Assembly (NCBI GenBank): GCA_929200485.1
Contig: CAKMZU010000191.1
Span: 1-6,792 of the forward strand
Source of the DNA: an uncultured Gammaproteobacteria bacterium
GTDB taxonomy: Bacteria; Pseudomonadota; Gammaproteobacteria; Pseudomonadales; DT-91
Direction of reading: 5' to 3'
Length of the DNA stretch: 6,792 bases
Part shown: piece after piece, positions 1 through 5,300 of the stretch
Layout of the letters: every line of letters begins with the position of its first letter
Position numbering within the stretch: position 1 is the first letter of the stretch
The notes under the pieces: generated by a model
Seen by the model: the letters and a program-made list of their open reading frames with translations, nothing else
What the model was told of the DNA's origin: nothing
Databases searched by the model: none
Program-made: the position numbers and the translations under genes

Positions 1-163
1 TGAGCGGATAAGAATAATCAAAGGTGCCGGTTGCTGCGTTGACGGATTCATGGGTGAGTCGAGTGTTGTTATAGGCTTGAGAGCCAAGGTAATCCTCCTC
101 AGCAGAAGCACTGTACGCAACGACCCAGCACAGCGATATCAATATAACCTGTTTGAGTTTCAT
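1..163 (-). CDS. N-terminus of a second RHS/YD-repeat protein, Sec-exported (3' end beyond the left edge)
   Basis: Only 54 codons are visible, from the ATG at 163 to the window edge, with no stop. The first 21 residues form a Sec signal peptide: a basic start (MKLKQ), a hydrophobic core (VILISLCWVVAY) and a small-residue cleavage site (SASA before EEDY). The mature start carries a motif I recognise from the beginning of large secreted RHS-repeat proteins: TRLTHESVNAATGTFDYSYP, compared with the usual 'INxATGTxxxxxPL' pattern. I infer a second giant RHS gene on the same strand as the one at 2363-6792. The ATG is chosen because the signal peptide begins exactly there. No good Shine-Dalgarno precedes it; the upstream bases are AAAGCGAAAACGCCT. 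Its length, core and toxin tip are outside the window, so function is by family only: a cell-surface or secreted toxin-carrying shell protein. Confidence 0.8.
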   Translation of the reverse strand, partial: MKLKQVILISLCWVVAYSASAEEDYLGSQAYNNTRLTHESVNAATGTFDYSYPL

Positions 164-180
164 AGGCGTTTTCGCTTTGG

Positions 181-280
181 TTTGCGAATAGTTGACAAGA
201 AGGCCATTTAGAACGACCTGCAAGAATTTCGAAGGTAATGAGATTTTGATAAGGATTGTGAATCTTGGTTCAATCGTTAG
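181..280 (-). repeat. Leader repeat, copy A (upstream of the second RHS gene)
   Basis: This stretch aligns without gaps to 2251-2350, at about 57% identity overall. Identity is concentrated at the two ends. TTGCGAATAG (182-191) is identical to 2252-2261, and 234-274 matches 2304-2344 at roughly three bases in four; the middle is diverged. Copy A lies directly upstream of the RHS start at 163, so it is probably the gene's leader and promoter region. Confidence 0.5.
246..273 (-). promoter_or_regulatory. Candidate promoter for the second RHS gene
   Basis: On the minus strand TTGAAC (268-273) is followed after 16 bp by TATCAA (246-251). Each matches the sigma-70 consensus at four of six positions. 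The same pair with the same spacing recurs in copy B (TTGAAC 2338-2343, TATCGA 2316-2321), although the sequence between the repeat ends has diverged. That conservation is the main support. The 5' leader would be about 75 nt. Confidence 0.3.
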
Positions 281-301
281 TATTTTTTAGGAGGCCGGCC
301 A

Positions 302-316
302 AGAACAGTCTGTTCT
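302..316. repeat. 15-bp perfect palindrome AGAACAG-T-CTGTTCT
   Basis: Seven-base arms (302-308 and 310-316) flank one central base. It sits about 140 bp upstream of the second RHS start, next to a GGCCGGCC palindrome at 293-300. It could be a dimeric-repressor operator or chance; no regulator is identified. Confidence 0.45.
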
Positions 317-333
317 GCCTAAATTCCAGATAG

Positions 334-362
334 GCGGCAAAATTCTTCGCCGCTTTCTTTTT
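334..362 (+). terminator. Weak intrinsic-terminator-like hairpin
   Basis: GCGGC (334-338) pairs with GCCGC (349-353) across a 10-nt loop, followed by a T-rich run TTTCTTTTT. The stem is short but all G-C. No intact plus-strand gene ends here, so its role is unclear. It may be a relic or insulate the second RHS promoter region. Confidence 0.3.
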
Positions 363-563
363 AATTGGTCATTTAAATAGGCTGACTATTCGCAGGAATT
401 CCCCAAAAAAATTTATCACATTTCTATGGAATTTATGCTCGAACGCAATTATCGGACGCACCTTTCTGGCAGATGCGCTGTATTATGCACGTGTCATCGG
501 GAGGAGTGAAGCGGCGATCAGATGGAAAAGCTTGGTAATGATCTTTAATAGAATACCTAATTA

Positions 564-794
564 CATCTAATATTTAGGGATTATATGCAGGTAAAAAGGG
601 ATTTTACAGGGAAGCATTTTTTGGCGAGAGGGTTTTGTGTCAGTACCGTTGGTCTAGATGAAAAGAAGATAAGGGAGTATATAAGTAATCAAGAATCTGA
701 AGAAAAGCGTCAGGAGCAAATGCAATTTTCTGGGCTGATTTTTTTACTTTTTTTATTATATTTTCATAGGTTTCAGGAATTTCTAATCAAATAA
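564..794 (+). pseudogene. IS200/IS605-family TnpA transposase, C-terminal remnant
   Basis: Reading from the first ATG (585) gives 69 residues. The first ~48 match the C-terminal end of IS200-type Y1 transposases: KRDFTGKHFLARG, then FCVSTVGLDEKKIREYI, then SNQESEEKRQEQMQF. In the family, this helix carries the nucleophilic tyrosine that cuts and joins single-stranded DNA. Here Tyr32 with Gln36 (Y-x3-Q) fits the catalytic pair. The N-terminal part with the metal-binding HxH (HUH) motif is missing: an in-frame stop lies at 558-560 and no matching sequence is seen further upstream. Residues encoded just before the ATG (IFRDY, from about 570) still look family-like, so the relic begins slightly upstream of it. 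The tail after residue 49 (LIFLLFLLYFHRF) is T-rich read-through rather than transposase. The fragment cannot transpose. No clear terminal hairpin or tnpB partner is visible. Confidence 0.8.
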
Positions 795-877
795 AAGTTG
801 CTTAATTTCTTTAAAAAGTGTTCGGTGGTTTTTTGTCAAGTGCTTTCCCTGGTCTGTCGAATCAGATTATAAAGAAA
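795..877. other. Short spacer between the IS200 relic and the RING gene, ends converging
   Basis: The spacer separates two convergently oriented reading frames. I find no convincing terminator for the RING gene here. The former right end of the IS would be expected in this stretch, but I cannot place it. Confidence 0.35.
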
Positions 878-1642
878 TCATGGATTGTATAAAATACGCA
901 TATTATCTGGTTTTTTACTCTCAACTCCGCATGGGCATTTTAATGTATTCATAAACCCTAGCATATTAACGCTACATTCTTTGCACATTGTGTGTTTACA
1001 TTCCAATTCAATATTTGGGAACCTTTCCAGACAAATCTGACAAGGCCTAGGTTTGTGTTCGGAAGGTGCCTGAGTCAAAAAATCTTCCAAAGTCTTGGGG
1101 CCTTGGTTTGCTCTTCGTTGGCGTAGTATTGGTTGGTTATCTATTGGTTGGTTATCTATTGGTTGGCGTATTATTGGTTGGTTATCTATTGGTTGGTTAT
1201 CTATTGGTTGGCGTATTATTGGTTGGTTACCTATTGGTTGGAGTAGTATTGGTTGGTCTCTATCCCCGTCGAGGTATACATTCGCGAGAAAAGTTCCCGC
1301 AAGAAGGCAGGTAAAACAGACTCCGGTTGCCCCCCCACAAGCGCTTAGATATTCAGGATGACATTTAAGTGCAGAAAGGTAGAATTCATTAAAGTTACCA
1401 GGGTAAATTTTGTAACAATTGTAAGTAAGCGCTAGGCAACAACCACATGCGTTATCAATAATTAGACTCTCCCTTAAAGTTTCTTCATTCACAATATCTC
1501 TATGCGAAGAATGATAAGTGATATTTCCAAAAGTAGGGAGAAAATTGAACGCAAAAGGGATTACAAGATCATCCCATCCGAAACCTGCAAAAACAGGTTT
1601 AATTAATAGTAGAAAAATAAATATTGTACGAAATGAATACAT
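878..1642 (-). CDS. Secreted or membrane protein with pentapeptide repeats and a C-terminal RING finger
   Basis: The protein has 254 residues. Residues 1-19 form a Sec signal peptide (FRTIFIFLLLIKPVFA, cut before Gly20). Residues 66-112 hold eight cysteines (66, 68, 69, 76, 94, 102, 109, 112), suggesting disulfides or metal binding. A hydrophobic stretch at about 104-123 could be a membrane segment. Residues 130-175 are a five-residue repeat (NQPID, NQPII, RQPID) forming a Pro/Gln-rich linker. Residues 201-238 form a RING-type zinc site: C201-x2-C204-x10-C215-x-H217-x2-C220-x2-C223-x12-C236-x-C238. RING domains usually recruit E2 enzymes for ubiquitin transfer, a eukaryotic process, so a host-directed effector is inferred. 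If 104-123 stops transfer, however, the RING would stay in the bacterial cytoplasm. The last knuckle is CPC rather than the usual CPxC. The start follows a modest AGG nine bases upstream. The gene stands alone between two RHS genes. The whole-protein family is not recognised. Confidence 0.8.
   Translation of the reverse strand: MYSFRTIFIFLLLIKPVFAGFGWDDLVIPFAFNFLPTFGNITYHSSHRDIVNEETLRESLIIDNACGCCLALTYNCYKIYPGNFNEFYLSALKCHPEYLSACGGATGVCFTCLLAGTFLANVYLDGDRDQPILLQPIGNQPIIRQPIDNQPIDNQPIIRQPIDNQPIDNQPILRQRRANQGPKTLEDFLTQAPSEHKPRPCQICLERFPNIELECKHTMCKECSVNMLGFMNTLKCPCGVESKKPDNMRILYNP
1122..1256 (-). repeat. 15-bp tandem repeat, nine units, inside the RING-protein gene
   Basis: Nine 15-bp units end at 1136, 1151, 1166, 1181, 1196, 1211, 1226, 1241 and 1256. 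Each ends in ATTGGTTGG on the plus strand. A 45-bp super-unit (TTATCT unit, TTATCT unit, CGTATT unit) is duplicated without a mismatch at 1137-1181 and 1182-1226. The outer units are slightly diverged (CGTAGT, TTACCT, AGTAGT), and a degenerate partial unit lies at 1107-1121. The period is a multiple of three, so copy-number change lengthens or shortens the linker without breaking the frame. Confidence 0.95.
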
Positions 1643-1700
1643 ACTTTATAACCTAGGTAATAAAAACTATACTTGACTAAACTCTTTAAGATGATTGAAT

Positions 1701-1730
1701 TTTATAGTGTTGTGAATAGTTTAATTGCAA
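1701..1730 (-). promoter_or_regulatory. Candidate promoter for the RING-protein gene
   Basis: On the minus strand TTGCAA (1725-1730) and TATAAA (1701-1706) are 18 bp apart and about 60 bp upstream of the start codon. They match sigma-70 consensus at four and five of six positions. The region is very AT-rich, so chance matches are likely. Confidence 0.3.
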
Positions 1731-1807
1731 TTGGTTCATTAATATTTCATGTGTTATATATGGTTTAATACTCTATTTCTATAAGAAATTTATAAATATT
1801 TTTTTTA

Positions 1808-2020
1808 TCAATGATTGTTTTTTAGGGCAGGATAAATTGGTGTTACCTGATTCAGTAACACCAAACTGGTTAAACTGAGCGCTTTTTTCTTGCTTGGTCT
1901 TGTCATTTTATGGGAGTAATTTTCTCCCAATTCTTCAAGATCGAATCCTGTAAAATTCTGAATAATCTTATTGGATTTGCTAAATTCTCCTCGATTAAAA
2001 TACCTTTGCAGTGTTTTCAT
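1808..2020 (-). CDS. Doubtful 70-residue hypothetical ORF
   Basis: This frame encodes a 70-residue, basic and mostly polar peptide beginning MKTLQRYFNRGEFSKSN, with a short hydrophobic stretch LTSLVLL near the end. I do not recognise a family. Against it being a gene: no ribosome-binding site precedes the ATG (upstream is GTCCATTAAATGAG), and it overlaps a 10-bp-stem hairpin (1837-1864) and a second small hairpin (1911-1929). For it: it follows an RHS gene on the same strand, where small immunity genes often lie. I think it is more likely a chance or decayed frame. No membrane segment or catalytic motif is visible. Confidence 0.2.
   Translation of the reverse strand: MKTLQRYFNRGEFSKSNKIIQNFTGFDLEELGENYSHKMTRPSKKKALSLTSLVLLNQVTPIYPALKNNH
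1837..1864. repeat. Hairpin with 10-bp perfect stem
   Basis: TTGGTGTTAC (1837-1846) is exactly complementary to GTAACACCAA (1855-1864), leaving an 8-nt loop. No T-run follows on either strand, so it does not look like an intrinsic terminator. Its left arm and loop contain the 14-bp sequence repeated at 2079. Confidence 0.6.
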
Positions 2021-2078
2021 CTCATTTAATGGACTTCAACAACCTGATATAGCATGTGACCGTAATAGTGGGATTTAT

Positions 2079-2119
2079 GTGTTACCTGATTCGAGAATAT
2101 TCGCATTTCTGATCAGGTA
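2079..2119. repeat. 14-bp direct repeat plus inverted repeat, partner of the 1837 hairpin
   Basis: GTGTTACCTGATTC at 2079-2092 is identical to 1840-1853. Here TACCTGAT (2083-2090) is also inverted as ATCAGGTA (2112-2119) around a 21-nt loop containing the palindrome GAATATTC. ACCTGAT occurs again at 2042-2048. The arrangement resembles the ends of a small mobile element or the target of a recombinase, but I cannot identify one. Confidence 0.45.
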
Positions 2120-2250
2120 GAAAACTTTTAGATAGTCCTGTTTAGTGGACAAGTACTGCCAATTGGGTAAATTTGAACAATAGCAGCTCATCAGAGACAT
2201 AGCCTTCTCAGTCAGCAATATTAACTGGTATCAACATTAGCTGTGCTTTC

Positions 2251-2350
2251 GTTGCGAATAGCCCATTGAAAAACAGCTTGGATAAGACCACTGGACGTTT
2301 ATGGGTAACAAGATTTCGATAAAGATTATGACGCTTTGTTCAATTTAAGC
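2251..2350 (-). repeat. Leader repeat, copy B (just after the first RHS gene)
   Basis: This is the gapless counterpart of 181-280. It starts 13-14 bp after the RHS stop codon and includes the promoter-like pair TTGAAC (2338-2343) and TATCGA (2316-2321). No RHS start follows it. After its end only short frames exist, for example 41 codons at 2075-2200. It probably marks the former leader of an RHS gene that has been deleted or separated. Confidence 0.5.
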
Positions 2351-2362
2351 GATTCTACTCGG

Positions 2363-5300
2363 TTAGTGCGTTAAGATGGCGTTTGTAAAAAATCCAAACC
2401 CTTCACCACCTTCAATTAGCTGTTGGATGAAGATTTCTTTGAAAGCTTCATTGGCTGCAGAAATATCCGTAAAAGTAGTGGCATATTTATAAGTAAAAGA
2501 ACCGGGGATAGGGGGCGCAGTAATTACTTTGGGTGAAGGGGCGACGCCACTCAAAATTCTACCATCAGCATGAGCAACAAGAGGTTTTGCGTATATTGCC
2601 TTATCAGGCACTGTCGTGCTTGCAGGTAATGCGGATGCTTCACTTGTGCCTGCTTCTGAGGTGGCGGCGGTTGGTGCCATATACGCATTACTGGTGCTGG
2701 CGACTGAGCCCGTGGTAGCCTGAAAAGTCATTTGACTTGCGCCAGTGCTAGATACGCTCTGGTCAACGGCTCCATGTACGATTTCTGATGCGCCTTGATT
2801 AAGACTCAAGGCAGAGGCTCTTTGACCACTCTCAATAGCAGACTCATAGGTTCCCATATAAAAAATAAGCGGTGTCGTCAAAAATCCATAAACCGCAGGC
2901 GCAATGGCCACGCCCGTTAAAACAATTGAAGCCGCACCTAAGCCGATACTGATATATTGCAGAGCCTTCGCGGCTTGCTTGTTTCCTGAATCTAAAGCAC
3001 CTTGTGATCCCATGAGTGAAATACCTGAAAGGGAAGCGGTTACTCCAGCTGCAATCCCTGCGCCTGCACTGAATGTTAAGGAAGCGCCTTCAGTTGGGAT
3101 GGCCAGCAGCGCGCCCAAGATACCTAATACTGTTAATCCACTGCCAACACCATAGGATACCCCTTGCTGTGAATTATGGCCTGTCGGGTCAATAAAACTA
3201 ATGGGATTGCCTTTGGCGTAGGCATAATGGTTATCGACATGAAAGGTATCACGGCTGACAAACAATTTCAGATCAACATGATAAAAACGTCGTTGGAGAT
3301 AGGTCAGATTGGCATCCTGATCAAGATATTCCTGATTCCAGCCGAAGGATGATGAGATGTTGTCACCTTTAAAGGGCGTTACAGATTTCCCGTAAGCGGT
3401 ATAAGTAGTGGTATTGAAGTTTTTATCACTGGCTAGAATAGCCCCCGTGTCTCGTCCGGCTACAAAGAATTGATCAACGCCCGTTTCGCTGATAGTTGCC
3501 TGCAGCCCATGCTTATCACTAAAAAGGCTATACCAATGGTTGTCATCTTTGATAGCCGTGATCTTTTTGTTAACGCCATGATAGAAGCCCCGGCTTTTCT
3601 TTTCTCTCGTACGCTTACCCAGTAATCCATTCGGTAGATAATGGTAGTCAACGGGTGAAAAGTCAGGGTGCTTCAGGCGCATTAAATAGCCTTGCGCATC
3701 ATACTCGAAATCGGTGGTATTTAGTGCTTGTTCCAGATGACCATTTTTATTCCAGCGGTAATGTTCAACAACTTCCTTTTTGCTATCGTTGAATACAGAT
3801 CGTAGTCGTTGATCCTGACGATTGTAGTCATGAGTAAGGCTGCGCTGGCTTGAGCCGTCATGAAAAATCTCTTCAGTCAAATTGTTGTTAGCGTCATAGC
3901 GGTAATTAATGGATTTAACCAGATGCCCGTCGTCGTGTATTTCACCGATCAGACGATTCAGCGAGTCGTATTGATATTTAATTGTACTGTCAATGCTTGG
4001 CTGTTGACCCTTGTGTGAGTGATTGCTGGTACTTTCGAGTTGTCCTCGGGTGTTGAAGTAACGGTCGGTATTGAAAACGGTCCCGCTCGGTTTGGAAAAA
4101 TGCGCAGTTTTTGTCAAATTTCGGAATGCACCGTAGTAAAAATCGGTTTCTGTAACGACTAAAGAGTTCTCAGGTGAGTTGCCATCGGCATCATAAATAG
4201 CCGTTCGTTTGATCAGGTTGCCTTTCACATTATTGTCGTCTTCACCATAATGGAACAGCATTTGATGCTGTCCTAGCTGAATTTGCGAAACGGCACCTTT
4301 GTCATCTTTGTTATAGGTTATCTGATATCGCTTGCCTGCAAAGTCGGTTTGGGTGATTACGCGGTTTTTATCGTCATATCCCATTGTCATTGCCTGACCG
4401 TCTGGATAGCTCACGGTGTGGACTTTTCCATTGGGCAGGTAGCTGTATTTGATCACCTGTCCATCATTATCAGACAAAGCGATTAGATGGTTATCGTCAT
4501 TGTAGGTTTTTGTAATTTCAAGTTGTTTATCGTCTCGCATCCAGCTGCTTTTGACGACCTGACCTAGCAGGTTGTAGTCAAATAAAATTTCCTGGCCATC
4601 CGGTTGGATGGTTTTAATCCGTCGGCCTTCTTTATCATTGATATGTACGATTGTCATTTTCTCCGGTGTCATCACTTTCACTAACTGATTATCTTCATTG
4701 TATTCCCTTAAATCCGTTTCCCCTTTAGAGGTTTCGTGGGCGCAGGTTTGTTCTTTTGTGTGTTTTACCACGTTCTTGAACAGGTCATATTGGGTTGTGT
4801 GGGTAAAGTGCAGGCCATCGAAGCCCTTAATGGTTTTTTTAGTTCGATTAAGGCTGGGATCGTATTGATAACACCATTCAATAGTGTCAATGCGTTGCAA
4901 GGTATGGCGATGGATTTGGGCGCTAGACTGTTTTGACAGCTTACCAAAGCCGTTTTTTTCGATGATATTTTCAAGAAAATAGGTTTGTGGATCATTAGGG
5001 TTATCAAAAACCGGATATTTTCGATAGATCGTTTTGGCAAGCCATGGCTGTGTTTCTTTCTCCATCACTTTGTGTTGGTTGATATAGGTCGTGGTGATCA
5101 GGTGTAAGTCGTTATAGTCAATGCGTTTGATGTTGCCCCATTGGTCAATATGTTTGATTGGGCGTTCGAGTTGATCGTAAATCGTAGCCTCATTTAGATT
5201 TAAGATATTGGTTTGTTTAACCACTTTATTCCAGCCGTTGTATTCCATTGAAGATAACGTCCGCCAAGTGTTTTTAAAATAATCTTTATGTGCGATGACT

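Larger units (their letters stand above)
164..563. other. Non-coding gap between the RHS start and the IS200 remnant
   Basis: I see no gene here. It contains leader copy A, the palindromes at 293-316, the weak terminator-like hairpin and a 10-bp inverted repeat, TGCGAATAGT at 183-192 against ACTATTCGCA at 385-394. A plus-strand frame is open from 334 to 567 but has no usable start codon, ribosome site or recognisable protein signature. Confidence 0.5.
1643..2362. other. AT-rich accessory spacer between the first RHS gene and the RING gene
   Basis: This is where an immunity gene for the RHS protein would be expected, but I see no convincing gene. It holds leader copy B, the 14-bp direct repeat and hairpins, the doubtful 70-codon frame, a 41-codon frame at 2075-2200 on the minus strand, and the putative RING-gene promoter. 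Base composition near 1660-1810 is strikingly AT-rich compared with the RHS gene. Confidence 0.45.

Noticed and set aside
287..293. Strong Shine-Dalgarno-like TAGGAGG on the plus strand
   Set aside because: No start codon with a meaningful frame follows at a suitable distance.
302..316. Match to the vertebrate steroid-receptor half-site arrangement AGAACAnnnTGTTCT
   Set aside because: The context is bacterial. A 15-bp dyad of this kind is more simply a repressor-type palindrome or chance.
334..570. A 78-codon open plus-strand frame before the transposase relic
   Set aside because: It has no ATG/GTG start near its beginning and no ribosome site. It overlaps the terminator-like hairpin and does not resemble the missing half of TnpA.
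1122..1256. Possible CRISPR array
   Set aside because: The units are contiguous 15-bp coding repeats with no spacers.
1066..1361. Two plus-strand frames rich in GYLLVG/GWLSIGW repeats
   Set aside because: They are antisense readings of the 15-bp tandem repeat. A period divisible by three keeps several frames open at once. The minus-strand frame has the signal peptide and RING domain.
2075..2200. A 41-codon minus-strand frame (starting MSLMSCYCSN) with AGAAGG just upstream
   Set aside because: It is very short, the ribosome-site spacing to the first ATG is too tight, and its end overlaps the 14-bp repeat. It is kept only as a remote immunity-gene candidate.
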